From: an uncultured Oxalobacteraceae bacterium
GTDB lineage: Bacteria; Pseudomonadota; Gammaproteobacteria; Burkholderiales; Burkholderiaceae
Length of the DNA: 54,616 nt
NCBI GenBank assembly: GCA_946480015.1
Contig: CAMLIL010000033.1
Span: 1-54,616, forward strand
Direction: 5' to 3'
The position numbers were made by a program, and so were the translations under genes. Of the stretch, positions 26,831 to 35,699 are shown one piece after another. Each line of letters starts with the position of its first letter. Position 1 is the first letter of the stretch. The notes beneath the pieces were generated by a model. It did no database searches, was not told the origin of the DNA, and saw nothing but the letters and a program-made list of their open reading frames with translations.

Positions 26831-26873
26831 CGCCCGCCAATGAAGAAGAATCGATAACGAGACAAGAGATAAT

Positions 26874-29654
26874 ATGCGTCATATTTTGATCGGCTTGCTG
26901 CTGGCAGCGAGCGGCTGCGCCTGGGCCGCCCCGGCCCCGACCGCCACCCAGGTGCAATACCTGAGCGGCACCGACAAGGACCACCGGGTCGACTGGGAAT
27001 TCATGGTCAACGGGGGCCGCAAGGCCGGCACCTGGACCACCATCCCGGTGCCGTCGAACTGGGAGATGGAAGGCTTCGGCACGTACCGCTACTTCGACGA
27101 CACCCGTGAACCGGCGCCGGACTCGACCGGCATCTACCGCCACCGTTTCGAGGTGCCCGCCAGCTGGCAGGGCCGGCAGATCGAGATCGTGTTCGGCGCG
27201 GCCATGACCGATACCCAGGTCACGGTCAACGGCCAGAGCGCCGGACCGACGCACCAGGGCGGCTTTTATGAATTCCGCTACGACATCAGCAAGCTGATCA
27301 AGCCGGGCCAGAGCAATGCGCTGGAAGTGACGGTGAACCGCTACTCGGCCAACGCCTCGGTCAACCGGGCTGAACGCGCATCGGATTTCTGGCTGTTCAG
27401 CGGCATTTACCGGCCCGTATGGCTGGAAGCCAAGCCGCTGGCCAATATCGAGCGGCTGACGGTCGATGCGAAGCATACCGGCGATTTCCGCGCCGAGGTG
27501 TTTACCGGCGGGGCCGTGCCGAACGGCGCGCGGGTCAGCGCGCAGATCACCACGCTGGACGGGAAAGCGGTCGGCAAGCCGATGACGGCGACGGTGAACA
27601 AGGGTGTGGCCCAGTTGAGCGGCCATCTCGACAAGGTGATTGCCTGGTCGGCCGAACAGCCGCAGCGTTATCGCGCTCATTTCAGGATGCTGGACGGCCA
27701 GCGCCTGGTGCATGAGGTGAGCAAGACCATCGGTTTTCGCACCATCGAGCTGCGCAAGAACGACGGCGTGTATGTCAACGGCGCCAAGGTGCGCCTGAAG
27801 GGGTCGAATCGCCATACGATCTGGCCGACCTCCGGACGCGCTTCCAGCAAGGAGCTCAGTTATACCGATGCGCGCCTGATGAAGGAAATGAATATGAACG
27901 CGGTGCGCATGTCGCACTATCCGCCGGATGAGCATTTTCTCGACGTGTGCGACGAAGTCGGCCTGTACGTCATCGACGAGCTGACCGGCTGGCAGAAATT
28001 CTACGACACCGATGTTGGCACGCCGCTGGTGAAGGAACTGGTGCGGCGCGACCAGCATCACCCATCGGTGATCATGTGGGCCAACGGCAACGAGGGCGGG
28101 TTCAATCTCGCGCTCGATTCTCTGTTTGGGCGCTGGGATTTGCAAGGGCGCCCGGTGATTCATCCGTGGGCCAATTTCGGCGGCATCGACACCGCCCACT
28201 ATCTCAATTACGACTGCTGCGCCAGCTCGTTCTTCCATGGCCGCGACGTGTTCATGCCGACCGAATTCCTGCACGGCCTGTACGACGGCGGCGCCGGTGC
28301 GGGCCTGGACGACTGGTGGAAAGCCATGCTGGCGAACCCGCTCAGTGCGGGCGGCTTTATCTGGGCATTCGCCGACGAAGGCATCGTGCGCAGCGACAAG
28401 AACGGCGCCATCGACGTGGCCGGCAATCAGGCGCCGGACGGCATCGTCGGACCGTATCGCGAAAAGGAAGGCAGCTTCTTTGCGATCAAGGAAATCTGGT
28501 CGCCGCTGTACCTGCCGATGTCGGAACTGTCCTTCCTGCCCGCTTCGTTCGACGGCAATCTGGTGCTGGAAAACCGCTACGACTTCACTAACCTGAACAA
28601 GGTCAAGCTGCAGTGGAAGCTGGTGCGTTTCGGCATGGAACCGGGCTTCAAGGTGCTCGCGCAGGGCACTGCCCGCTCGCCCGACGCCGCGCCCGGCATG
28701 CGCGGCACCACCCACATCGCATTGCCCGGCAACTGGCGCGAGCACGATGCGCTGATGCTGAGCGCGGTCGACCATACCGGACGCGAAATCTACACGTGGT
28801 CGTGGATGATCGCCAGTGCCGACGCGGTGGCAAGCCGCATGCGCGCCGCCGATGGCGGGGCGGCGACGATCGAGCAATCCGATGCTGCCGTGGAGATGAA
28901 AGCGGGGCCGCTGAGCGTGTCGATCGACAAGGCGACCGGCTATTTGCGCACCTTGAGCAAGGGCGGCACCGTGGTGCCCTTGACCAACGGGCCACGCCCG
29001 GTGTTGGGCACGGCGGTACTCCAATCGATCAAGGCCGCGCGCGAGGGCGCGGACGCGGTAGTGCGCGCCGAGTACACCGGCGGGCTGCGCAAGGTGGAGT
29101 GGCGTCTGCGCGGCAACGGCACGCTGAGCATGACCTACGCGTATTCGTTCGACGCCGGCAAGCAGGCCGATGCGCTGGGCGTGAGCTTCGATTATCCGGA
29201 GCAGCAGGTCACCGCCATGCGCTGGCTGGGCAAGGGTCCATACCGCGTGTGGAAGAACCGCACCAAGGGCGTGGAATTCGGCGTGTGGCAGAAGGACTAT
29301 AACGACAGCGTTACCGGCCTGTCCTGGACTTACCCGGAATTCAAGGGCTTCCACGACAAGGTGTACTGGGCAACGCTATCGACGCGCAACCTGCCGCTCA
29401 CCTTCGTCAATCACAGCGACGATATCGCGCTGCGCGTGTTCACGCCCACGCAGGCCAGCGGTGCCGGATTCGAACCGAAATCGACCAGCCTGCAATTCCC
29501 GCCCGGCGATCTCTCGTTCATGAATGCGATCCTGCCGATCGGCACCAAGTTCAAGCCCGCCAGCGATCATGGCCCGGAAGGGCAGCCCAGCCGCGCGCCC
29601 AACCACGGTCAGTGGTATCAAAATACCGTGGACATCCTGGTCGGCGACCGCTAG
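26874..29654 (+). CDS. GH2 family glycoside hydrolase (beta-galactosidase-like)
   Basis: A 926-residue exported enzyme (signal peptide to about residue 19, CAWAAPAP). Domain order is that of GH2: sugar-binding jelly roll (about 55-185), immunoglobulin-like domain (about 190-290), TIM barrel (about 295-580) and C-terminal beta domains. The acid/base glutamate is about 407 (NGNEGG) and the nucleophile probably about 464 (FMPTEFLHG). The C-terminal half (MRWLGKGPYRVWKNR) resembles LacZ-type beta-galactosidases. Exact sugar is uncertain: beta-galactose, beta-mannose or other equatorial linkages fit the family. Preceded by a terminator, and its stop codon shares CTAG with the stop of the convergent PepSY gene. 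Confidence 0.88.
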   Translation: MRHILIGLLLAASGCAWAAPAPTATQVQYLSGTDKDHRVDWEFMVNGGRKAGTWTTIPVPSNWEMEGFGTYRYFDDTREPAPDSTGIYRHRFEVPASWQGRQIEIVFGAAMTDTQVTVNGQSAGPTHQGGFYEFRYDISKLIKPGQSNALEVTVNRYSANASVNRAERASDFWLFSGIYRPVWLEAKPLANIERLTVDAKHTGDFRAEVFTGGAVPNGARVSAQITTLDGKAVGKPMTATVNKGVAQLSGHLDKVIAWSAEQPQRYRAHFRMLDGQRLVHEVSKTIGFRTIELRKNDGVYVNGAKVRLKGSNRHTIWPTSGRASSKELSYTDARLMKEMNMNAVRMSHYPPDEHFLDVCDEVGLYVIDELTGWQKFYDTDVGTPLVKELVRRDQHHPSVIMWANGNEGGFNLALDSLFGRWDLQGRPVIHPWANFGGIDTAHYLNYDCCASSFFHGRDVFMPTEFLHGLYDGGAGAGLDDWWKAMLANPLSAGGFIWAFADEGIVRSDKNGAIDVAGNQAPDGIVGPYREKEGSFFAIKEIWSPLYLPMSELSFLPASFDGNLVLENRYDFTNLNKVKLQWKLVRFGMEPGFKVLAQGTARSPDAAPGMRGTTHIALPGNWREHDALMLSAVDHTGREIYTWSWMIASADAVASRMRAADGGAATIEQSDAAVEMKAGPLSVSIDKATGYLRTLSKGGTVVPLTNGPRPVLGTAVLQSIKAAREGADAVVRAEYTGGLRKVEWRLRGNGTLSMTYAYSFDAGKQADALGVSFDYPEQQVTAMRWLGKGPYRVWKNRTKGVEFGVWQKDYNDSVTGLSWTYPEFKGFHDKVYWATLSTRNLPLTFVNHSDDIALRVFTPTQASGAGFEPKSTSLQFPPGDLSFMNAILPIGTKFKPASDHGPEGQPSRAPNHGQWYQNTVDILVGDR

Positions 29655-30967
29655 CGACCTGGCGCCGGTGCGTTGCGGGCCAGCGCCAATTCCAGCACGA
29701 GCACCGCCGCGCTCGCGACAGCGAGTACCGGCATGAGTGCGCACAGCAAGACGGCGGGCAGGGCCAGCGGCGCCGCGCCGCGCCAGGCGCCCGGCAGCAG
29801 GCGCGGCAGCCATCCGGCTCCGCCCTGGCGCCGCCGCAGATACATCGTCCATCCGGAAACCAGCGAAAACAGCACGCCCAGGCCAAACATCAACAGCAAG
29901 GCCTGGTTCCACCAGCCGAACTCGCCGCGATGGAAGGGAATGCCGATTGCCGTTGCCTTGCCGAATGCCGTCTGCTGGCTCCAGTCGGCATAGTAGAGCG
30001 GGGCGCCGCTGTAGGGATCGAGCAATAGATCGAAGCGGCTGGCGGGCCGGCCCGGATCGGCCGCCGTGACGCGCCAGGTTGCGCCCGGGCCGTGCGGCGC
30101 CGTGATCCGCATGGCGACGCGTGGTGCAAGCCGGCGCGCCGCCATCCAGGCGCCTTCCCAGTCCAGTTCGGCAGCCTCCCGCGGCGCCACCATCAGATGC
30201 GGCAAGGGCGCCGGCGCCTGGCCCAGCGCGTCGCGGGCGGCGCGGATCTGGCTGCCGGCATAGTGGCTCCAGGTCAGGCCGGTGGCGAGGATCGTGAAGC
30301 TTACCGCGCCGAGCGCGACACCCATAAAGCTGTGCCACTGTTTCCAGGCGGCGCGCCCCTTGACGCCGGCGCGCGGGACGCCGCCCCGGCCCTTGCCAGG
30401 CCACCACAAGGCGATGCCGGTCAGCAGCATGACCATCATCGCGCTGGCGGCCAGTTCGATCACCCAGCGCCAGCCGTCGCCCTGCAGCAGGCGCGAATGC
30501 AGCTTCTTCGACCAGTTCCCGAAACGTTCGGCGTCGTTCATGCTGCCCATCACGGCCCCGGTGTAGGGATTGACGTAGACCGTCCGCGTGCCGGACTCAG
30601 TTTCGGCGTTCTGGTGTCCGTCATGGCCGCCGGCGGCGCCTTTGCGCTGGCCGAAGGTCACGCGCACCGCATCGCCTGGTGCCTGCGGCGGCCCGACCGA
30701 CTGCACCTGCCACCCGGGCGCAATGGTGGCGCGCGCGGCCGCTACCGACTCGTCGAGCCGGTGGCGGGCGTCGCCAGGGATGACCCGCTCCAGCGCGCCG
30801 TAGCGGATCGCCTCGATCTGCGGGGTGAAAATGTACAGGATGCCGGTCGACGCGGCGACCAGCAGAAATGGCGAGGCGATCAGCGCGGCCCAGAAATGGA
30901 TGCGCCACAACGCGCTGCGCCGGCTCGCCGCGCTGTGCGGCGGATTCAAAGAGGTCTTGTTATTCAT
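29651..30967 (-). CDS. PepSY-associated transmembrane protein
   Basis: A 438-residue inner-membrane protein with four or more membrane helices (near 22-45, 172-193, 215-240, 355-375 and 400-430). It has PepSY-like loops, including VYVNPYTGAVMGSM and FDLLLDPYSGAPLYYADWS. Conserved WRIHFWAALIASPFLL and LHSRLLQGDGWRWVIELAA are family hallmarks. Proteins of this type often sit beside TonB receptors and are thought to reduce or handle imported siderophore or metal complexes. A His-containing stretch (GGHDGHQNAE) in the first loop could bind metal. It follows the second TonB receptor by 13 bases. The last four bases overlap the end of GH2 on the other strand. Confidence 0.87.
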   Translation of the reverse strand: MNNKTSLNPPHSAASRRSALWRIHFWAALIASPFLLVAASTGILYIFTPQIEAIRYGALERVIPGDARHRLDESVAAARATIAPGWQVQSVGPPQAPGDAVRVTFGQRKGAAGGHDGHQNAETESGTRTVYVNPYTGAVMGSMNDAERFGNWSKKLHSRLLQGDGWRWVIELAASAMMVMLLTGIALWWPGKGRGGVPRAGVKGRAAWKQWHSFMGVALGAVSFTILATGLTWSHYAGSQIRAARDALGQAPAPLPHLMVAPREAAELDWEGAWMAARRLAPRVAMRITAPHGPGATWRVTAADPGRPASRFDLLLDPYSGAPLYYADWSQQTAFGKATAIGIPFHRGEFGWWNQALLLMFGLGVLFSLVSGWTMYLRRRQGGAGWLPRLLPGAWRGAAPLALPAVLLCALMPVLAVASAAVLVLELALARNAPAPGR

Positions 30968-30980
30968 GCCTGGCGGCCCT

Positions 30981-33245
30981 TTACAGATCGAACTTCAATT
31001 CGGCGACGACAGTGCGCTGGGGGTAGGGGTGGAAGGCCCAGTAATTATAGTTGTTGAGATTATCGATGCCGAGCGCCGCGCTCCATTGCCGGCCGAACTT
31101 GAGGCGCACACGGGCGTCGACGACGAAGAACTTGCTGAAACCCTGGTAGCTGAATCCGTTGGTGTCGCTGTTGTCGAGTTGGCCGTACTGCCTGCCACTG
31201 TAGCGCGCCGCCAGGCTGTACGACAAGCGCTCGTGCGGGCTGTAGCTGGCCACGGCGGTCGCACGCCAGCGCGGCACGCGCGGCTGCCATTTGCCTTCGC
31301 TGGCCGGGAAGTTGTGGTTGGCCGCGATGCGCGAATCGGTGCAGGTCAGATTGCTGCCCAGCTCCAGTCCGCGGATGCCGACGTCGCTTGCCTGCCAGAC
31401 CAGTTCCAGCCCCTTGGTCCGTATTGCCTCGACATTTTGCACGGTCGAGACGGTGGCCGTCAGTGCCTGGGTGTACAGGGCATCGCGGATGCGTTCGATG
31501 AAGACGGTGGCGCGCAGGGTGCCGGCGGCGCCGTCGCGCTGCGCGCTCAGCTCGCTCGTCCAGGAAGTCTCCGGCTTGAGCCGGGGATCGGTGTTGACGA
31601 TGCGCTCGCCGTCGATAGAGCCCTGGTATAGCTCGCCGACGGTGGGCATGCGCACGGCGCGCCCGCTCGATGCCTTGAGGACCCAGTCCGGACTGAGCCG
31701 ATAGGCCAGCGCGGCTTTCGGCGAAAAGTGCGCCTCGTTGCGGTCCTGGCCGAACCGGACGATGGTGGCGGCATTGCCCAGTTCCCCGCCATAGGCGCGC
31801 CAGCGCTCATAGCGCAAGCCCAGGGTGGTTTTCCAGTCCGGGGTGATGGTCCAGCTGTCCTGCGCGAAAACGCTCCTGAGCGCCGTGTTGCCGTTGAATG
31901 CGGAGAAGCGTGGGCCGGCGTCGCCGCCGAGCCAGTTCGCGGTCGTGCTGACCAGCGTGCGCAGGCGATACGCATCGTGCTGGTAGCCGAATTCGATGAC
32001 ATGGGTAGCGGCGCCGTGGCCGTTCCCGTCCGGACGCCAGACGCCGCGCAGGTTCAGGTTGTGCCAGCCGGTGCCGTGCATGTCGGTGATGCGGCCGGGG
32101 CCGCCTTCTCCGGGTGCCGTGGGCGCGCGCTGGATGTCGTGCCGATAGGCGTACACACTGGCCGCAACTTCCCAGTCGAACACCGATTTCGTGTGGGACT
32201 TGAGGGACAGGCCGTGCATCACGTGTTCCAGCGCGTTGGTGGCGGGCGCGAAGGCGGGGCTGGGGGCATCGAGCGTGTACTGGCGGCCATCGATGGCGAC
32301 GTTTCCGGCAGACACCGGATTGCCGCCCGCGTCGCGCAGATAGGAATTCGCGGTTCCGTCGGCATCGTTGTGCCACCACCCGAGGGTGTAGCTTGCGCGC
32401 AAGGCCGGTGACAGGTCGTAGGCCAGTTTCAGCTTGGCATGGTCCTGCACCGTGCGGTAGCGCGTCGTGGTTCCCAGCAGCCACCAGTCCTGTCCCTTGT
32501 TGTTCTTTCCGGCAATGGCGCCGCTGACCGGCGGCGTGCCCGCGCCCGGCGCGCCGCCCTCGCTTACGGCGCGGGTGGCAAACACCAGCGGCTGGCCGGT
32601 GCTGTCGAGGCGGTTGAGATTGAACCACCACGCCAACGCGCCGCTGCGGTTCCCTACCGATGCGCTGGCCTGTCTTCCGCTGTCGCGTTCGCTGGTGCCG
32701 TACAGATCGAATTTCTCGGTAGCGTAGGTGATCTTGGCGTGGGCTTCGAGCCGGTCCGGCATGCGCGTCACGTAGTCGACCACGGCGCCGGCCGAATTGC
32801 CGGCGTAGGCCGCCGAGAAGGGGCCGTACAGCACATCGACGCGTTCGATTTCTTCGGGGGTGACCAGGCCCCAGCGCGGCGTGAAGCCGGCGCCATTGCC
32901 AAGGTAATTCGACAACAGGATGCCATCGGCGTACACCATCGAACGGGCGCTGTTGCCGGTGCCGGAGGCGCGGGTCGACAGCACCGCATGGTTGTAGTCG
33001 CCCATGTAGCGTTTGCGGATGAGCAGGCTGGGCAGGTACTTCAGCGCGTCTTCGCTGTCGGTCGCGTTGATCGTTTGCTCGATCTGGCCCGCCGTCACGC
33101 CTTCGATGGTAGTGGGGATGCGGGTCGGCAGCGAGGTGGGCCGGGCGCCCGTGATCGTGACCGTGTCGATCGCTCCCGTGGCGGCGGCGGCGGTGGAGAC
33201 GGTGGCCAGGGCGGCAGCGGCGACATAGGGCAATTGCAGCAGCAT
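30981..33245 (-). CDS. TonB-dependent receptor (siderophore/metal type)
   Basis: A 754-residue receptor, much shorter than the first and of the siderophore-type layout. Plug at about 40-160 (DTVTITGARP, DALKYLPSLLIRKRYMGDYN, VLYGPFSAAYAGNSAGAVVDY), then the barrel, ending FDL. The signal peptide is short and lacks a basic N-region (MLLQLPYVAAAALATVS), so export may rely on an alternative start, though no upstream in-frame ATG, GTG or TTG is visible. I saw no Fur box. Paired with PepSY, which suggests siderophore or metal-chelate import, yet it lies inside a polysaccharide locus and shares strand with GH74. Ligand unknown. Confidence 0.85.
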   Translation of the reverse strand: MLLQLPYVAAAALATVSTAAAATGAIDTVTITGARPTSLPTRIPTTIEGVTAGQIEQTINATDSEDALKYLPSLLIRKRYMGDYNHAVLSTRASGTGNSARSMVYADGILLSNYLGNGAGFTPRWGLVTPEEIERVDVLYGPFSAAYAGNSAGAVVDYVTRMPDRLEAHAKITYATEKFDLYGTSERDSGRQASASVGNRSGALAWWFNLNRLDSTGQPLVFATRAVSEGGAPGAGTPPVSGAIAGKNNKGQDWWLLGTTTRYRTVQDHAKLKLAYDLSPALRASYTLGWWHNDADGTANSYLRDAGGNPVSAGNVAIDGRQYTLDAPSPAFAPATNALEHVMHGLSLKSHTKSVFDWEVAASVYAYRHDIQRAPTAPGEGGPGRITDMHGTGWHNLNLRGVWRPDGNGHGAATHVIEFGYQHDAYRLRTLVSTTANWLGGDAGPRFSAFNGNTALRSVFAQDSWTITPDWKTTLGLRYERWRAYGGELGNAATIVRFGQDRNEAHFSPKAALAYRLSPDWVLKASSGRAVRMPTVGELYQGSIDGERIVNTDPRLKPETSWTSELSAQRDGAAGTLRATVFIERIRDALYTQALTATVSTVQNVEAIRTKGLELVWQASDVGIRGLELGSNLTCTDSRIAANHNFPASEGKWQPRVPRWRATAVASYSPHERLSYSLAARYSGRQYGQLDNSDTNGFSYQGFSKFFVVDARVRLKFGRQWSAALGIDNLNNYNYWAFHPYPQRTVVAELKFDL

Positions 33246-33339
33246 CGGATTTCTCGCGCGAAGGGGGACATCGACGGAGCGAGTATGGAGACGGCTTGCG
33301 CCAATTCGATTGAGCTATCGCAGAGACCGCGCCGGGGCG

Positions 33340-33364
33340 AAAAAAAGGGCCGCAGAAGCGGCCC
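33340..33364 (-). terminator. Intrinsic terminator after GH74, before the receptor
   Basis: On the minus strand GGGCCGC, a four-base loop and GCGGCCC form a perfect stem (33347-33364), followed by seven Ts (33340-33346). It should separate the esterase-GH74 transcript from the receptor-PepSY transcript, unless it is an attenuator. Confidence 0.85.
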
Positions 33365-33428
33365 TGTAAAGAATGGCCCTGTCGCGTAGACGTGGCAAGA
33401 CCATCAGGAGAGAGTTCATCCGAAGCGG

Positions 33429-33482
33429 CACATGGCGGCTCTGCATCAGCGGGCTTTTTGCCTTGCCCGGCTGAGCCATGTG
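33429..33482 (-). other. Nested inverted repeat, possible structured RNA
   Basis: CACATGGC (33429-33436) pairs with GCCATGTG (33475-33482). Inside, TCAGC plus GGGC (33446-33454) pairs with GCCC and GCTGA (33465-33474) around a ten-base loop with one bulged base. The result is a two-level stem of about 17 base pairs. It could be a GH74 mRNA 3' structure or a regulatory leader of the receptor gene; it fits no riboswitch family I could check. Confidence 0.4.
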
Positions 33483-33560
33483 GCCTCTGAAGCAAGCATT
33501 CTGCCCGGGCGCGCCGGCGCGGAATAGTGTGAAATTCATGAATCGGGCAACAAAAACCAT

Positions 33561-35696
33561 CTAGCGGCAGGGCTGCCCGCTGCTCGATGTCCCTGCCACC
33601 AGGCCGCGCCCGGCCGTGCTCATATAGACCACACCGGGCCGGTTCATGTCACCCACCACAAACTGACCGTTGCCCGGGCCGCCGTACTGGTGCTGGTCGT
33701 CGTTGACGCGGGTCCAGCTGGCGCCGCTGTCGGTCGAGCAAAACATGCCGCGCACGCTGCCGACCGTGCCCCACAGGTAGACCGTGGGATAGGCGCTATC
33801 GGTCGCCGCTTTGCCGAAGCCGACCGCGCCGCCGTAGCTGACATTGCGCAGGGGTGTGAAGTGCTTGCCGCCGTCGGTCGAACGCACCAGGCCGCCATCG
33901 TAGAGCGCGACCCAGAGGTCGCCTTCGCGCTCGGGCGCGGCGCGAATGAGCTTCGATCCATTGGCGCCAGGCAGTTGACCGGCGGAAATGAAACTGGCTC
34001 CCGCATCCTTGCTGACGAGCAGGTGGTCGCCGTCGAGCGCGTAGAAGCGCTTGGGGTCGACCGGGTCGGCCAGCGGATAAGCGTTGCGTACATGGAGGCC
34101 TTCGACCTTGTCCCAGCGGGCGCCGCCATTGCGCGAAACAAAGCTGTCGCTGCTGTTTTCCGGGCTGTGCAGCAATACCTCGCCGGTCGCATTGAGCGCC
34201 AACTGGCCTTTCTGGCCCTGCATGGCGGCGGTCCGGGACCAGCTCTTGCCCATGTCCCTGGACAAATAAATGGCGCTGCCGACGCGTGCCACCACCTTGC
34301 TGTTGCGGGCGGCATACGCCAGGCCTGTGGTGGTGCCCATGGTGGGCTTGACGATGGCGGGGTAGTGGCGCACGTCGCCGTGGACAAAGCCGTCGTAGTC
34401 GCCGATGACGGAAATTAGCGGCCCCTGTGGAATGCTGACCAGGCCCAGCGGCACAGTTTCTTCCAGGCCGGCAACGTGGAAGGCCCAGGTCACCGGTGTG
34501 GCTTCGATATCGCCGGTGCGGAAGATGCCGTTGCCGGACACGACCATGGCCGCGCGCGGATTGGCCGGATCAAACTCGATCGAGGCGGCCCAGTGGATGG
34601 AATTACCGTCGATCCAGCTGATCGATTGTGGATCGAGCACGAACCCCTTGGCAATCACGTCGGTCCAGCTGGCGCCGCCATCCTTGCTGAGGAAAATCCG
34701 GTCGCCCTGGGCCTTGCCGTACTGGCGCGCGAAGTAATTGATGGTGGTGACCGCGAGGCGGGCGGGATTGGCGGGGTCGACCGTGACGCCGGCATAGGCG
34801 CGGTTCAAGGGCGGGGTGATATTGGTCCAGGTGCCGCTCGCCAGGCGGTACTTCCAGACTTGGCCCTGATCCATCGGTTCGGCGTCGGCCGGCTTGCCCC
34901 AGGGGCCGGCGCCATTCCCATAGGTGACGATCAGGTCGCCGCCGGCCAGCACGGCGCGTTGCGGCAGCAGCTGCGCGGGAGCACCGCGAACCGGTGCGAA
35001 GCTGCCGCCGCCGTCGGTGGACAGGTACAGATTGGCACCGGTGCGCGACACGCCGACGACGATGCGCTGGGCCGCGCCCTTGGCCACGCTGGCCGGGTCG
35101 AGCAGGACGAAACTGATGCCGTTGCCGTTAGGCGTCGTGCGCACGTCCAGGGCATCCAGGTGGCGCCAGCTGAGGCCTTCGTCCGTGCTTTTGAACAGGC
35201 CGTTGGCGCGCGTGCCGACAAACAGGATATTGCCGCTGGCAGGATCGACCTGCAGCTTTTCCCCGCTGTTGCGGCCCATGCCGTTGCCGTGCGCCTTGAA
35301 CTGCGCGCTCACGTCGATCCTGGTGAAGGTCTTGCCGTAATCGCTGGACTTGAGAATGGCGCTCTGGCCGCCGTTAAGGTAGGCAGTGCCCGCCAGCATG
35401 TACAGCTTGCCTGGGGCTTTTGGATCGAGGGCGATCGATTCGATGCCCAGCAAGCCGGTGTCGCGGTCGGATACCCAGTCGGTCAGCGGCGTCCAGCGCG
35501 CCGCTTTGGCGTTCCAGCGGTAGGCGCCGCCCACGTCGGTGCGGGCGTAGACCAGGCCGGGCTCGGACTTGCTGGTGACGAGGCCCGACACGAAGCCGCC
35601 GCCGCCGATGGCGACGTTGCCCCATTGATAGGGCGCGGCGCAGGCGCTGCCAGAGAGCAGCAGCGCGAGGTAGATGCTGATCCGGCCCCAGCGCAT
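33561..35696 (-). CDS. GH74 endo-xyloglucanase
   Basis: A 711-residue exported enzyme (signal peptide to about residue 20, GSACAAPY) made of repeated seven-bladed propeller units with Asp-box motifs (KSSDYGKTF, STDGGGSF, SKDGGASW, STDGGKHF). GH74 enzymes are inverting endo-xyloglucanases. The family N-terminus YQWGNVAIGGGGFVSGLV and VYARTDVGGAYRWN are present; Asp about 54 in that motif and Asp about 433 in GDYDGF match the known catalytic pair. The ATG lies three bases after the stop of the esterase-like gene, so they form one operon. The secreted enzyme would start xyloglucan breakdown outside the cell. No carbohydrate-binding module is attached. Confidence 0.93.
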   Translation of the reverse strand: MRWGRISIYLALLLSGSACAAPYQWGNVAIGGGGFVSGLVTSKSEPGLVYARTDVGGAYRWNAKAARWTPLTDWVSDRDTGLLGIESIALDPKAPGKLYMLAGTAYLNGGQSAILKSSDYGKTFTRIDVSAQFKAHGNGMGRNSGEKLQVDPASGNILFVGTRANGLFKSTDEGLSWRHLDALDVRTTPNGNGISFVLLDPASVAKGAAQRIVVGVSRTGANLYLSTDGGGSFAPVRGAPAQLLPQRAVLAGGDLIVTYGNGAGPWGKPADAEPMDQGQVWKYRLASGTWTNITPPLNRAYAGVTVDPANPARLAVTTINYFARQYGKAQGDRIFLSKDGGASWTDVIAKGFVLDPQSISWIDGNSIHWAASIEFDPANPRAAMVVSGNGIFRTGDIEATPVTWAFHVAGLEETVPLGLVSIPQGPLISVIGDYDGFVHGDVRHYPAIVKPTMGTTTGLAYAARNSKVVARVGSAIYLSRDMGKSWSRTAAMQGQKGQLALNATGEVLLHSPENSSDSFVSRNGGARWDKVEGLHVRNAYPLADPVDPKRFYALDGDHLLVSKDAGASFISAGQLPGANGSKLIRAAPEREGDLWVALYDGGLVRSTDGGKHFTPLRNVSYGGAVGFGKAATDSAYPTVYLWGTVGSVRGMFCSTDSGASWTRVNDDQHQYGGPGNGQFVVGDMNRPGVVYMSTAGRGLVAGTSSSGQPCR

Positions 35697-35699
35697 GGC

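Larger units (their letters stand above)
33246..33560 (-). other. 315-base intergenic region between GH74 and the second TonB receptor
   Basis: No gene is supported. It holds, on the minus strand, a nested inverted repeat (33429-33482) and then an intrinsic terminator (33340-33364). The 95 bases after the terminator lead to the receptor ATG and should contain its promoter, but I see no clear -35/-10 pair or Fur box. Checks for cobalamin and TPP riboswitch consensus found no match. Confidence 0.5.

Noticed and set aside
23835..29354. A minus-strand open frame of about 1840 codons opposite GH35, GH31 and GH2
   Set aside because: Opposite-strand shadow of the enzymes caused by high GC codon bias; residue content is low in complexity and matches no family.
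33246..33560. Cobalamin or TPP riboswitch before the second receptor
   Set aside because: Neither the B12 box nor the TPP core consensus is present; only a generic nested hairpin was found.
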